In this document: positions 1-10,794 of the stretch, one piece after another
Numbering within the stretch: position 1 is the stretch's first letter
Layout of the letters: each line of letters starts with the position of its first letter
Source: an uncultured Prochlorococcus sp.
GTDB taxonomy: Bacteria > Cyanobacteriota > Cyanobacteriia > PCC-6307 > Cyanobiaceae
Length of the DNA stretch: 64,000 nucleotides
Reading direction: 5' to 3'
Assembly (NCBI GenBank): GCA_902536555.1
Contig: CACAXR010000002.1
Coordinates: 45,056 to 109,055, forward strand
Notes under the pieces: model-generated
What the model saw: the letters and a program-made list of their open reading frames with translations, nothing else
What the model was told of the DNA's origin: nothing
The model's database searches: none
Position numbers and translations under genes: made by a program

Positions 1-18
1 GATTAGGAAATTTTTTAA

Positions 19-1140
19 TTATTTTTTAAAGGAATTCTGAATTTCTTTACATAAAAGAGTGTTATTTTTCCTACTCTGCAAACTTATTCTTGCCCACTTT
101 TCATCCAGAAATCTAAATGAAGTACATTCTCTAAGCAATATTCCCTTATTTTCTAAGTATTTTATATTAGGCGACAAGGATTTTTTACTTTCTATTAAAA
201 AAAAGTTGGTTGAAGAGTTATGAACTTTAAGGTTCTCTATTTTTGCTAATTTTTCAAATACTCTTTTTTTTTCAATATTTATCCAGCTGTGAATCTGTTT
301 TGTCCACTGTTCATAGAATTTCTTATTACTTAGTAGATCAATTCCGGCTTTAATAGAAAATGAATTTAAAGGCCAAGGATCTCTATTTACTTCCCATTCT
401 TTTAGTATTTTCGATGAGCCAATAACGTAACCTAATCTAAGACCAGGAATATTGAAGATTTTGGTCAAGCTTCTCAAGACTAATAAATTATCAAATCTTT
501 TGGTTAATGGTATTAAAGATTCTTTGTCTCCATTAGGTGTTATCGATAAGAAAGCTTCATCGCAGATAACTAATTTATATTTTTTCACAACTTCCTCCAA
601 TGAATTCTTTTCCCATAATTGGCCGGTAGGGTTATGTGGATTTGTTATCCAAATAACATCACCTTTTGGATGAAGCGGAAATGATTGAGGAAAAATATCA
701 TTCCAGTTTTTAGGTAATTCGCAATGTATAAAATTGCTATTCCAACAATTTAAAGATCTTTCATAATCAACAAATGATGGAGAAGGAATACAACTTATTC
801 CGAATTTGGATGCTTCATAACCTGCCCAGGTTATTAATTCAGAAGCTCCATTTCCAGGCAATATATTGTCTGGATTTATCCCATGAAATTTGCCGATTAT
901 TTCTTTCAGATCACTCAAGTTTCTTTCTGGGTAATATCTAAAGCCAAGATTCTTAATTTCCCCATTTATTGAATCTATTAGTATCTGAGGGGGATCAAAG
1001 GGTACTAATGATGCACTTGCATCAATGATTTCTGAGGGTAATAAATTTAATTTTTTCGCAGTTGCATATACATTTCCACCGTGCTTCAAGTTTGATCCTT
1101 GCATGGCTAACTTTGAGTAATCATGAGGTTCATTATTCAT
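19..1140 (-). CDS. cobD: CobD-like class I/II PLP aminotransferase (threonine-phosphate decarboxylase type)
   Basis: A 373-residue fold-type I PLP enzyme. Visible motifs are the CobD-type HGGN near residue 20, NPHNPTG at about 167-173, DEAF at about 194, and the Schiff-base lysine in SLTK at about 227, followed by the GLRLGY segment. The HGGN start is typical of CobD, which makes aminopropanol phosphate for the cobalamin nucleotide loop, and of the related HisC. Prochlorococcus makes its own corrinoid and the window also holds a BtuR-like protein, so CobD is the favoured reading, but a histidinol-phosphate aminotransferase-like role cannot be excluded. It lies 9 bases downstream of pyrD and is probably cotranscribed with it. 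Confidence 0.75.
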   Translation of the reverse strand: MNNEPHDYSKLAMQGSNLKHGGNVYATAKKLNLLPSEIIDASASLVPFDPPQILIDSINGEIKNLGFRYYPERNLSDLKEIIGKFHGINPDNILPGNGASELITWAGYEASKFGISCIPSPSFVDYERSLNCWNSNFIHCELPKNWNDIFPQSFPLHPKGDVIWITNPHNPTGQLWEKNSLEEVVKKYKLVICDEAFLSITPNGDKESLIPLTKRFDNLLVLRSLTKIFNIPGLRLGYVIGSSKILKEWEVNRDPWPLNSFSIKAGIDLLSNKKFYEQWTKQIHSWINIEKKRVFEKLAKIENLKVHNSSTNFFLIESKKSLSPNIKYLENKGILLRECTSFRFLDEKWARISLQSRKNNTLLCKEIQNSFKK

Positions 1141-1149
1141 TCTCTAATT

Positions 1150-2319
1150 TTATTCAACCCATTTTAACTCTGATCCAATTGCATCTTTTATACTAGATAA
1201 TTGATGGTTGTTGAGTTGCTTTATAATTCCCTCAAGTATATCTGGTACTAATTGTGGACCCTTATATATCCATCCTGTATAAAGTTGAATTAATGATGCT
1301 CCAGAACAAATTCTTTCCCAAGCTGACTCAGGACTATCTATTCCACCAACGCCAATTAAAATAATCTTTTTATCAATATTATGTATATGTTTTATTATTT
1401 GATTTGCTTTTTTTTGGAGAGGCCTTCCACTTAATCCTCCATTCTCTTGAGAGAGTAATAATCCAGTTTGACTGATCTTTCTATTTTCAAGACCTAATCT
1501 ATCAATGCTGGTGTTTGTAGCAATTATTCCATCGATGTTTTCTTCGATTATTAATTGACAAATATCTTCAATATCTTTAAGGCCTAAATCTGGCGCAATT
1601 TTTACAAATAATGGTGGACAATTAGGTAAGTTTTTAATTTCTCTAAGAAGTTCTTTTAGAAGAATTGGATCTTGTAATTTTCTTAGTCCTTCAGTATTTG
1701 GAGAACTAACGTTTATTGCTGCGTAATCACAATATGGAATTAATAATTTTAGAGAAGTTAAATAATCATCTTTTGCTTGTGATAAACCTGTAATTTTTGA
1801 CTTCCCGAAATTTATCCCTAAACAAATATTCTCCCTGTTTTTTTTAAACTCAATACCTTGTTCGACAAAGTTTTTAACTAGATTTTCAGCGCCATTATTA
1901 TTGAAACCCATTCTATTTAATGCTGCTTCTTCTTCTGCCAATCTAAATAACCTTGGTTTGGGATTTCCATTCTGAGCAAATTTAGTTACTGTACCAAGCT
2001 CAGCAAATCCAAAACCAAAATCTTTCCATATATTTGCGGCATTTCCATTTTTGTCAAAACCCGCAGCTAAACCAATTGGATTACAAAAATTTATTCCACA
2101 TATGTTCTGAGTTAACCTTTTATCAACTACAGAAAATTCTTCATTTAGATTTTTTAAGATAGAAGATACTATAGGCCAATTATATTTTCTTGAACTGAAT
2201 GATAGGAGACTAAGAGATAAATTTGTTAAGTATTCTGCATCAATTCCAGAGTCTTTTTTTAATATAGGGGTAATCAAGTTTTTATAAAGATTTTTAAATC
2301 CCCCCTTCTGTTCACTCAT
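1150..2319 (-). CDS. pyrD: dihydroorotate dehydrogenase, class 2 (quinone-dependent)
   Basis: Oxidises dihydroorotate to orotate in pyrimidine synthesis, passing electrons to quinone through FMN. The 389-residue protein has the N-terminal helical extension that marks the membrane-associated class 2 family, then a TIM barrel with GLAAGFDKNG, FGFAELGTVT, RMGFNNNG, the catalytic-serine segment NVSSPNTEGLR, and C-terminal GVGGI and the ASLIQLYTG phosphate site. Length is normal. It lies 6 bases downstream of rnhA with the CobD-like gene following closely. The start is the first ATG, at 2319. Confidence 0.96.
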   Translation of the reverse strand: MSEQKGGFKNLYKNLITPILKKDSGIDAEYLTNLSLSLLSFSSRKYNWPIVSSILKNLNEEFSVVDKRLTQNICGINFCNPIGLAAGFDKNGNAANIWKDFGFGFAELGTVTKFAQNGNPKPRLFRLAEEEAALNRMGFNNNGAENLVKNFVEQGIEFKKNRENICLGINFGKSKITGLSQAKDDYLTSLKLLIPYCDYAAINVSSPNTEGLRKLQDPILLKELLREIKNLPNCPPLFVKIAPDLGLKDIEDICQLIIEENIDGIIATNTSIDRLGLENRKISQTGLLLSQENGGLSGRPLQKKANQIIKHIHNIDKKIILIGVGGIDSPESAWERICSGASLIQLYTGWIYKGPQLVPDILEGIIKQLNNHQLSSIKDAIGSELKWVE

Positions 2320-2325
2320 AAAAAA

Positions 2326-3045
2326 TTAAGCTTCTTTTTTTTCTATTATCCAATATTTTTTATCTTTAGGAATCAATCTCCAATTACGCCATTCAAAAAG
2401 TGAATATTGTTTTATCTTTAAGTGGTTTTCATCACCTAATAAGGTGTCTAGTTCAGGTGAACTTAACAGGTACTTTTTTTCTGCAAATTTTTGAATTAAT
2501 TCATTGCGGGAAAATAATTCCTGAATTTCTGCAGGTGCATTTTTTTCAAAAAAATCAACTGAGGATTCTACTTTTTTTAAGTTACTTTCTATAGATATAC
2601 CTTTGCTGTAATTAGTTGCAATTTTATCAACCCTTTCATTTTGTTTATCCCCGCTATGACCTTTAACATATTCCATTATTAGGCCATTAATTCTTAATTG
2701 ATCAATTTTTTGCCATAGATCAAGATTTTGAACTGGTTTTCCTGAACTTGTTTTCCATCCATTTTTCTTCCAATTAATAATCCATTTTGTATAACCCTCT
2801 ATGACATATTTACTATCAGTTCTTAGTTTAAAGTTCTCTTTTAATTTGTAGGTTTTTAATTTCTCAAGAGTTTTTATAGCCGCAGTGAGTTCCATTCTAT
2901 TATTAGTAGTATTTTGCTCGGAACCACCTATTTCTAATTCGCTGTTATCCTCAAAAATTATTAAGCCGCCCCATCCACCTGGGCCTGGATTACCACTGCA
3001 GGCTCCATCTGTTGCGGCTTCAATCGCAATATTATCATTATTCAT
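2326..3045 (-). CDS. rnhA: ribonuclease HI with C-terminal extension
   Basis: Cleaves RNA in RNA-DNA hybrids. Residues 1-150 carry the RNase H fold with all acidic residues: [40 protein letters not shown] and the [13 protein letters not shown] loop. At 239 residues it is about 85 longer than the E. coli enzyme. The extra C-terminal part (from about 155) is rich in charged residues and ends with two tryptophan-containing segments ([15 protein letters not shown]). I recognise no domain there; related cyanobacterial RNases H also seem to have such a tail. It sits just downstream of rplL, separated by a perfect 8-bp hairpin. Confidence 0.95.
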   Translation of the reverse strand: MNNDNIAIEAATDGACSGNPGPGGWGGLIIFEDNSELEIGGSEQNTTNNRMELTAAIKTLEKLKTYKLKENFKLRTDSKYVIEGYTKWIINWKKNGWKTSSGKPVQNLDLWQKIDQLRINGLIMEYVKGHSGDKQNERVDKIATNYSKGISIESNLKKVESSVDFFEKNAPAEIQELFSRNELIQKFAEKKYLLSSPELDTLLGDENHLKIKQYSLFEWRNWRLIPKDKKYWIIEKKEA

Positions 3046-3053
3046 AATTTTTG

Positions 3054-3078
3054 AAGCCGATATTAAGGTTATCGGCTT
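3054..3078 (-). other. 8-bp perfect hairpin between rplL and rnhA
   Basis: Arms AAGCCGAT (3054-3061) and ATCGGCTT (3071-3078) flank a 9-base loop. On the minus strand the hairpin follows the rplL stop and ends 8 bases before the rnhA ATG. No run of T follows in that direction, so it is not a standard intrinsic terminator. It could be an mRNA 3'-end stabiliser or processing site for the ribosomal-protein transcript, or could mask the rnhA start region. Seen directly; the role is inferred. Confidence 0.6.
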
Positions 3079-3092
3079 GAAAAAATGTACTC

Positions 3093-3488
3093 TTACTTAA
3101 GTGTAACTTTACCGCCAGCTTCTTCAATCTCTTTCTTTAAAGATTCAGCATCTGCTTTGGCAATTCCTTCTTTTACTGTTTTTGGTGCAGATTCAACAAG
3201 TGTTTTTGCATCGCCAAGACCTAGACCAGTTGCATTTCTTACAACCTTAAGTACTTTGATTTTTGCAGCTGCATCAAAGCTTTCGAGAACTACATCAAAT
3301 TCAGTTTTTTCTTCAGCAGCGCCACCACCTGAGTCACCGCCAGCTGCTCCTGGAGCTGCCATTACTACACCTGCAGAAGCTGCAGCAGATACACCAAAAG
3401 CCTCTTCAATTTGCTTTACAAGCTCAGATGCTTCTAAAAGTGATAAAGATTTTAATGATTCAAGAATTTCTTCAGTTTTTGCGGACAT
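3093..3488 (-). CDS. rplL: 50S ribosomal protein L7/L12
   Basis: The 131-residue stalk protein that recruits translation GTPases. The N-terminal dimerisation domain (residues 1-35) is followed by the flexible Ala/Gly-rich hinge (about 36-58) and the C-terminal domain, with [24 protein letters not shown] and ending in the typical [10 protein letters not shown]. Last gene of the rplK-rplA-rplJ-rplL block, 28 bases after rplJ. Confidence 0.99.
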   Translation of the reverse strand: MSAKTEEILESLKSLSLLEASELVKQIEEAFGVSAAASAGVVMAAPGAAGGDSGGGAAEEKTEFDVVLESFDAAAKIKVLKVVRNATGLGLGDAKTLVESAPKTVKEGIAKADAESLKKEIEEAGGKVTLK

Positions 3489-3516
3489 TTTCTTAAAAGT
3501 TAATTAGGGTTTTGAT

Positions 3517-4044
3517 TTAAGATTCTGATTTTTCAGAATGTTGTTTAAGTGATCTAGCAAGTCCAGAAGGCACTTCATTGATAGAGATCGCAATTTTTGT
3601 TGCTACGCCATTTAGAGCGCCAGCAATTTTTGCCATCAATACTTCTTTAGATGGAAGACTTGCAATTTCTTTTATTTCAGAATCGCTAAGAAGTCTGCCT
3701 TCAAATAAAGCTCCTTTGGTCTCGGATTTTTTGGTGTCTTTTTGAAAAGATTGGATTGCTTTTACAGCACCTCCAACATCTTCTTTAATTAACACAAAAG
3801 CATTCGTTCCGGTCAGTAAAGATTCAAGATCGTTCCAATTACTATCTCCATCAATAGCTTTGCGCATTAATGAATTTTTAGTAACTTTGCAGATGCCGTT
3901 AGTTGTTTGCAATCTAGATCGCAAATCTGACATCTCTTTGATAGTTAAACCTTTATAGTCAAGAACCACAGCCATTTCCGAGTCGTCTAAAAGAGATTTA
4001 ATCTCAGTAACGATTTTTTGCTTATTCTCTAGTGTTCGGCCCAT
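3517..4044 (-). CDS. rplJ: 50S ribosomal protein L10
   Basis: The 175-residue base of the ribosomal stalk, which binds 23S rRNA at its N terminus and L7/L12 dimers at its C-terminal helix. Recognised from the N-terminal [16 protein letters not shown] segment, VLDYKGLT, and [12 protein letters not shown], and from its position directly upstream of rplL. A 190-base leader separates it from rplA, a typical place for autogenous control by the L10-L12 complex. Confidence 0.98.
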   Translation of the reverse strand: MGRTLENKQKIVTEIKSLLDDSEMAVVLDYKGLTIKEMSDLRSRLQTTNGICKVTKNSLMRKAIDGDSNWNDLESLLTGTNAFVLIKEDVGGAVKAIQSFQKDTKKSETKGALFEGRLLSDSEIKEIASLPSKEVLMAKIAGALNGVATKIAISINEVPSGLARSLKQHSEKSES

Positions 4045-4234
4045 TGATGTTTTTTGGATCGTAATTTAGGGAGAGCAGGAAATGCGGCAAAGTTCTTTTA
4101 AAGAGGCCGCTTTTATTAGATCCAAAAAGAAATAATTTAAGACGAGTCCTCGGTAGGAATTAAAAATTTAGAATAACTAAATCAACCTACTTTCTTTGGC
4201 CGTATTATTGCAATTTAAATTATACTACAAAGCG
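4045..4234 (-). promoter_or_regulatory. long rplJ leader, candidate L10-leader autoregulatory RNA
   Basis: A 190-base gap lies between rplA and rplJ, far longer than the other gaps in this operon. On the minus strand it has GC-richer blocks (a segment reading CCTACCGAGGACTCG at about 4141-4156, and GCGGCC/GCCGC blocks at about 4083-4111) that could pair, in an otherwise AT-rich background. L10 leaders in many bacteria bind the L10-L12 complex and shut down rplJL translation. Position and composition fit; I could not fold it or compare it with the covariance model. Confidence 0.45.
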
Positions 4235-4942
4235 TTAACCTTCAGGTTGGTAATCTTGTACAGCATTAATGTCTAATTGAACTGAAGGCCCCATTGTTGA
4301 AGTTACATAAAAAGTTTTCCAATACTTTCCTTTAGCTCCGCTTGGTTTATTTTTATCAATTGATTCTTGTAAGGTTTTTAAGTTGTCAAATAGAGCCTCT
4401 TTTGTGAAACTTGCTTTTCCAAAGCGGACATGAACGATTCCAGCCTTATCTGCTCTAAATTCGAGTTTACCGGCTTTGAATTCTTTTATTGCATTAGCAA
4501 TGTCATTAGTTACTGTCCCAGCTTTAGGATTAGGCATTAAACCTCTAGGTCCTAAAACTCTTCCTAATTTTGCAACCTTTGGCATCATATCTGGAGTTGC
4601 AATAAGTAGATCAAACTCCATATTTCCTTTATTGATGCTTTCTACAAGATCTTCTTCGCCAAATAAATCTGCACCAGCAGCCTTAGCTTTCGATACATTT
4701 TCACCGCTTGTAATTACTGCAATTTTGATGCTTTGGCCAGTACCATGTGGTAATGCAACAGTGGTCCTTAATTGTTGATCAGTATATTTTGGATCAATAC
4801 CTAGACGTATATGTGCTTCAATAGTTTCATCAAATTTTGCATTAGCATTTTCCTTGATAATACTAAGAGCTTCAAGTGGTGCGTAAATGCGATCTTCTAT
4901 CTTAGTTGATAGAGCCGCCATTCTTTTAGATAGTTTTTTCAT
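4235..4942 (-). CDS. rplA: 50S ribosomal protein L1
   Basis: The 235-residue L1 stalk protein, which helps release deacylated tRNA and represses its own operon in many bacteria. Clear L1 signatures include the [18 protein letters not shown] block in the middle and the C-terminal [13 protein letters not shown]. Length and position after rplK are standard. Confidence 0.99.
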   Translation of the reverse strand: MKKLSKRMAALSTKIEDRIYAPLEALSIIKENANAKFDETIEAHIRLGIDPKYTDQQLRTTVALPHGTGQSIKIAVITSGENVSKAKAAGADLFGEEDLVESINKGNMEFDLLIATPDMMPKVAKLGRVLGPRGLMPNPKAGTVTNDIANAIKEFKAGKLEFRADKAGIVHVRFGKASFTKEALFDNLKTLQESIDKNKPSGAKGKYWKTFYVTSTMGPSVQLDINAVQDYQPEG

Positions 4943-5008
4943 AATAATATTGGGTGCAAACGGTTATTAACTAACCTCCCCTAAATAGTGAGAAATTGTG
5001 TATTGAAC

Positions 5009-5434
5009 TCAATCAGTGATAGAGACGCCCATATTACGAGCAGTACCTTCAATTACTTTCATTGCTGATTCAACATTAGAACAGTTTAGATCAGGAAGCT
5101 TAGTTTTGGCTATTTCTTCTAATTGAGCTTTACTTATATTCCCAACAGAGCCTTTTGCGGATTCACCTGAACCTTTCTCTATACCAGCTGCTTTTGTTAT
5201 TAAGACGGAAGCAGGAGGTGTTTTTGTGATAAAAGTAAAGCTTCTATCTTCAAAAACAGAAATCTCGACAGGAATTACAAAACCTGCTTTATCTTGTGTC
5301 CTTGCGTTGTATTCTTTGCAAAATGCCATAATATTGACACCATGTTGTCCTAAAGCTGGCCCTACAGGAGGAGCAGGATTTGCTTTGCCTGCTTGTAGAG
5401 CAAGCTTGATAACTGCAACAATTTTTTTTGCCAT
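5009..5434 (-). CDS. rplK: 50S ribosomal protein L11
   Basis: The 141-residue GTPase-centre protein. The conserved N-terminal [19 protein letters not shown] and [12 protein letters not shown], then [12 protein letters not shown] and the C-terminal GTARNMGV are all present. First ribosomal-protein gene after nusG in the conserved secE-nusG-rplKAJL order. Confidence 0.99.
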   Translation of the reverse strand: MAKKIVAVIKLALQAGKANPAPPVGPALGQHGVNIMAFCKEYNARTQDKAGFVIPVEISVFEDRSFTFITKTPPASVLITKAAGIEKGSGESAKGSVGNISKAQLEEIAKTKLPDLNCSNVESAMKVIEGTARNMGVSITD

Positions 5435-5501
5435 TAGATTAGAGAATTTAAGCTGGAGTAGAAAATCATAATTTTACTCGATAAACAAGAACAATTAGAA
5501 A

Positions 5502-6113
5502 TTAATTTTGTTTATTGATTTGGGAGAATTCTAATTCTACAGGAGTCTCGCGCCCAAATATTGAAAGTAATGCTTTTAATTTATTTCTTTCTCCAGAAAC
5601 TTCTATAACTTCTCCCTGGAAATCCTTGAATGGACCGCTAGTTACAATGATTCTATCTTTTTCTTCAATATCTAATTTGATTACAGCTTTTTTCTCTGAT
5701 GCGCGCTTAAAGATTCTATTAACTTCTTGTCTTGATAATGGTCGAGGTTTGATGTGACCTCGCGATCTTCCGCTGCCTCTTCCGTCTTCAGCACCAACAA
5801 AGTTAATTACATTTGGAGTACTTTTAACAGCCATCATTGTATCTTCATCCAAAATCATTCTTACTAGGACATAACCTGGGAAAACTTTTTCTTCAGTAGT
5901 TTGTCTGCTTCCATCTTTTTTTAATTTAATTCCTGGAGTTTGGGGAATTTCAATTTCAATGATTCTATTATTAACACCTAAAGTTACCGATCTCTGCTCA
6001 AGAGTCGCTTTTACTTTTTTTTCACAGCTTGATGCTACTTGAACTGCATACCATCTTGCGATGCTTGTATTTGCTTTTGAAGAAGCAAGGTTTGTAGTTA
6101 ATTCATTACTCAT
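5502..6113 (-). CDS. nusG: transcription termination/antitermination factor NusG
   Basis: Binds RNA polymerase and links it to Rho or the ribosome. The 203-residue protein begins with a short extension (about 18 residues), then the NGN domain (RWYAVQVASSCEKKVKATLEQR, FPGYVLVRM) and a C-terminal KOW domain (GPFKDFQGEVIEVSGERNKLKALLSIFGRETPVELEF). Lies between secE and rplK as in most bacteria. Confidence 0.98.
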   Translation of the reverse strand: MSNELTTNLASSKANTSIARWYAVQVASSCEKKVKATLEQRSVTLGVNNRIIEIEIPQTPGIKLKKDGSRQTTEEKVFPGYVLVRMILDEDTMMAVKSTPNVINFVGAEDGRGSGRSRGHIKPRPLSRQEVNRIFKRASEKKAVIKLDIEEKDRIIVTSGPFKDFQGEVIEVSGERNKLKALLSIFGRETPVELEFSQINKQN

Positions 6114-6164
6114 TTTTCTGGAAGCTTAATTAAGATCTTTATTAATGGATATTCGGGAGATAAT

Positions 6165-6407
6165 TCAACCAAAAATTTGCGAGGCTGCCCATCCATAGAA
6201 TCTGCTAACAGAAGCAATGGCTGCAGCAGAAAAAGATACCATAATTATAACTGCTACTGATTCGCTAAAAAGTTGTTGTTTGTTAGGCCATACGACAAGT
6301 TTAAGCTCATCGTAGGTAGATCTAAAAAAATTATTCTTTTTTTTAGGCTCTTCAACTTCAGGAGAATCCTTTTTAAGAGGTTCTTTATTAGTAGTAGGAC
6401 TTGTCAC
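6165..6407 (-). CDS. secE: preprotein translocase subunit SecE
   Basis: An 80-residue single-span SecE. The cytoplasmic amphipathic segment (FFRSTYDELKLVVWPNKQQL) is followed by one hydrophobic helix (residues about 51-70). The N-terminal 25 residues are charged and low in complexity. Part of SecYEG in the plasma and thylakoid membranes. Starts the secE-nusG-ribosomal protein operon. Confidence 0.95.
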   Translation of the reverse strand: MTSPTTNKEPLKKDSPEVEEPKKKNNFFRSTYDELKLVVWPNKQQLFSESVAVIIMVSFSAAAIASVSRFYGWAASQIFG

Positions 6408-6468
6408 AAAATTTTTTTGAAATTAAGCTTTATGCTTTAGTTTTTATTTTAGCTTATTGATTTACTCC

Positions 6469-9234
6469 TCAGCTAGGTTTGAAAACGATCTCATCTTTTT
6501 TAGTAGGGTTAAGTTTAATTGTTATATTTTTTTTATTTTTGAAATTATCCTCTAAAAGTTTTGCAGCCAAGGGATTTTCTATTTGTCTTCTAAGTTCCCT
6601 GCTAAGTGGCCTAGCACCATATTCAGGTTCGTAAGAATCGTTTGCAATTTTGTTGATAACTTTTTTGTCTATAGCGATATTTATTTTCTGCTCAAGTAGC
6701 AGGTTCTTTAAATCTTCTGTTTGTAGAATGATTATTTTTTGAAGTTCATCAATAGATAGTGGATCAAACTTTACCACTTCGTCAATTCTATTTAAAAATT
6801 CAGGACTAAAAATTGAAGACAATGCATTACTAATTGAATCATCTAGGGTTTGTTGATCTTTTTCTAACTTTCCCTCACCTTTAGAAATTTTTTGTGAATA
6901 CTCCAGTATAGATTTACCAGCTAGGTTACTTGTCATAATGATTACCGTATTTTTGAAATCTACGGTCCTTCCTTGAGAGTCCGTTAATCTTCCTTCATCT
7001 AAGACTTGCAAAAGGATATTAAATACTTCAGCATGAGCTTTTTCTATCTCGTCAAGAAGTATTACTGAATAGGGTTTACGTCTTACAGCTTCAGTTAATT
7101 GACCTCCCTCTTCATAACCAACATAACCTGGGGGAGCTCCTAAAAGTCTTGCTACGGCATTTTTCTCCATATATTCACTCATGTCTAATCTTAAAAGTGC
7201 GTCTTCTTCATCAAATAAAACTGTTGCAAGAGATTTTGCTAATTCTGTTTTACCAACACCAGTAGGACCCATAAATAAAAAAGATCCAATAGGTCTTTTA
7301 GGACTTTTCATACCAACTCGAGCTCTTCTAATTGAAGCAGAAACAGCTTCTATGGCTTTTTCTTGTCCAATAACTTTTTCACTTAGTTCTGTTTCTAGAT
7401 TGACTAATTTCTTACGTTCATTTGAAACTACTTTAGAAATTGGAATACCTGTGATTTTCGATATAACATCTGCAATATCATCAGGTTCAACTTGATATTT
7501 AAAAGGGAAATTTCTATTTTTCTTTATTTTAGTAAAGTTCTCTTCAAGTTTTTGTATGTCATTCTCTATTTTACTTAACTCTTCTTCAAGCTTTTCTAAA
7601 TAATCTAGATCATTTTCAATTTCGCGATTTGATTTATCTTTAATTTGTTTGGTTAGCTTATCTTCTTCTTTCATTAAAATAGATAATTCCTCCATTTCTT
7701 CACGTAAATTATTCCAATTTTCTAAAAGAACGTTCAATTTTGCCTCTGATTGTTGTCTATTATTCAATAGTTTTTCTTGAGCTTCGATATTGTCTCCTTG
7801 CAAATTATTCAATTTTTCATCGATAGTATTAAGTTTTTTTTCTTGTTGGAGAATGATTTGAGGCATATTATTAGACTCGATTTTTAACTGTGCAGCGGCT
7901 TCATCAATTAAATCTATTGCACTATCAGGGAGACATTTATCGCTGATGTATCTATCGGCCAATTTTGCAGAATAGTTTACAGCCTCTTCAGAAATTTTTA
8001 TGCCATGATGTGATTCATATTTCTTTTTGATCCCTTGTAATATTTTTGCGCTTAATTCAACTGAAGGTTCATTAACAGTTATCTTTTGAAAGCAATTATT
8101 TAATGCCTGATCTTTTTCAATAGTTTCACGAAATTTCTCAGGTGTTGTTGTACCGATACATCTAAGTTCTCCTTCAGCTAGTAAAGGTTTTAAGATATTA
8201 CTGATGTCGGTAGAAGATCTGTCAGAACTTAATATTGAGTGAATTTCATCAATAAATAGGATCATTCCTTGGTTTGGATTATTTAGTTCCTGCATTATTA
8301 AGCTTAGTCTTTCTTCTAGTTGACCTCTAAATTTGGTCCCAGAAACTAATGCACCTAAGTCAAGTGAAATAATTTTTAAGTCCTTTAAAGTATCAGGAAC
8401 TTTTTTGTCTACAATTAATTGAGCAAGTAATTTTGCAATTGAGGTTTTACCAACTCCAGGATTGCCAATAAGTATAGGGTTATTTTTGTTTCTTCTGCAG
8501 AGTACCCTCATTAAATTATTGATCTCATTTTCTCTTCCTAAAACGGGATCCAGTAACCCTTTTTTAGCTGATTCTGTTAAATCTTTTCCATAAATCGAAA
8601 GAGCATTTTCATCTTTCCCAACTTGTTTTTTGGTTTCAATTTGAAGTTCACTTTTCGGTAATGGAACAATAGCTTTTTTAAATTTTTCTTCTTTTACAAA
8701 AGTCTCGTTAGTCTCGTTGTTTGATTCAAAATTATATTGATTATTTGTTTTAATTACATTCCCATAATTAAAAGAATCTTTTGATTGATTAATATTTGGG
8801 AAAAACTTTAATTCTTCCTCTAATTTTTCCATTGAAAGGTTTCCTTCTTCAAAAACATAATTTCCAATTCTTAAATCTCTTCCAAGAGCAATTAGTAAAT
8901 GAGGGATTTCTATTAATCTCGATCCCCATTGAGTTTTAATCTGATTCGCGTTATCTAATAAAATTTCTAAATCTTCTCCGATAGTAAAAATATCTGACTC
9001 ATTTGTTGGTGTCTCTTCTAAAAAATCTTCTGTTATGTCTAAAACTGTATCTTGGTCGATTGATAATTTTTCAATGAAGGCAAAGAATTCACTTGATGAG
9101 AACAATGTATGAATTATGTGTTCAATATTAAATTCGCTATGATCCCATTTTTTTGCGGTTTCTTCCCCTAATAAAAGAAGATTCCAACTAATATCGCTAA
9201 ATAGTTCAGGACTGGATGTAAGTGTTTCTCTCAT
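6469..9234 (-). CDS. clpB: ClpB-type AAA+ disaggregase (divergent paralogue)
   Basis: A 921-residue Hsp100 protein. Order: a weakly conserved Clp N-domain (1-145), a linker rich in Asn/Glu (150-210), NBD1 with Walker A GNPGVGKT at about 257-264 and Walker B ILFIDEIHS, a long ClpB-type coiled-coil M domain (about 460-600), then NBD2 with GPTGVGKT near 655, VILLDEIEKAH, and GARPLSREL at the end. Both ATPase sites look intact. The divergent N-domain suggests a second ClpB (often annotated ClpB2) rather than the main heat-shock ClpB1; the main copy would be elsewhere. Transcribed toward secE, with a 61-base gap. Confidence 0.9.
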   Translation of the reverse strand: MRETLTSSPELFSDISWNLLLLGEETAKKWDHSEFNIEHIIHTLFSSSEFFAFIEKLSIDQDTVLDITEDFLEETPTNESDIFTIGEDLEILLDNANQIKTQWGSRLIEIPHLLIALGRDLRIGNYVFEEGNLSMEKLEEELKFFPNINQSKDSFNYGNVIKTNNQYNFESNNETNETFVKEEKFKKAIVPLPKSELQIETKKQVGKDENALSIYGKDLTESAKKGLLDPVLGRENEINNLMRVLCRRNKNNPILIGNPGVGKTSIAKLLAQLIVDKKVPDTLKDLKIISLDLGALVSGTKFRGQLEERLSLIMQELNNPNQGMILFIDEIHSILSSDRSSTDISNILKPLLAEGELRCIGTTTPEKFRETIEKDQALNNCFQKITVNEPSVELSAKILQGIKKKYESHHGIKISEEAVNYSAKLADRYISDKCLPDSAIDLIDEAAAQLKIESNNMPQIILQQEKKLNTIDEKLNNLQGDNIEAQEKLLNNRQQSEAKLNVLLENWNNLREEMEELSILMKEEDKLTKQIKDKSNREIENDLDYLEKLEEELSKIENDIQKLEENFTKIKKNRNFPFKYQVEPDDIADVISKITGIPISKVVSNERKKLVNLETELSEKVIGQEKAIEAVSASIRRARVGMKSPKRPIGSFLFMGPTGVGKTELAKSLATVLFDEEDALLRLDMSEYMEKNAVARLLGAPPGYVGYEEGGQLTEAVRRKPYSVILLDEIEKAHAEVFNILLQVLDEGRLTDSQGRTVDFKNTVIIMTSNLAGKSILEYSQKISKGEGKLEKDQQTLDDSISNALSSIFSPEFLNRIDEVVKFDPLSIDELQKIIILQTEDLKNLLLEQKINIAIDKKVINKIANDSYEPEYGARPLSRELRRQIENPLAAKLLEDNFKNKKNITIKLNPTKKDEIVFKPS

Positions 9235-9295
9235 AAACTATAAAAACTATAGTTGATTATTAATTAATATTCTAAATAGGATTTGCATTAATAAT

Positions 9296-9344
9296 CATCT
9301 AATAATTTTCAAATTGTAAGATGAATTTGAAAATTATTTAGATG
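9296..9344. repeat. 20-bp AT-rich inverted repeat between clpB and eno
   Basis: The left arm (9296-9315) and right arm (9324-9344) are complementary over 20 pairs with a single unpaired base, around an 8-base loop. Each arm begins or ends with CATCT/AGATG and contains AATTTTCAAATT-like sequence. It lies in the divergent promoter gap, 61 bases from the clpB start and about 150 from the eno start. No T-run follows on either strand, so it does not look like an intrinsic terminator. Confidence 0.7.
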
Positions 9345-9493
9345 AAAGGATTTGCGGGGACTTTAGAATGAAAAAAAACTTTAAATAATATATAAGCTTT
9401 TACAAAATTAAAAATTATAGTTGGTTAACAAATATATTTCAGATATTAGCCAAATAGTTAAGCTATTAATAGGATTTAAATAGTAATAATTAA

Positions 9494-10789
<1,296 letters not shown>

Positions 10790-10794
10790 TTTTT

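Noticed and set aside
3085..3507. Plus-strand 140-residue frame opposite rplL, rich in Ala, Pro and Ser
   Set aside because: Shadow of the Ala/Gly-rich rplL hinge on the other strand; the minus-strand gene is certain.
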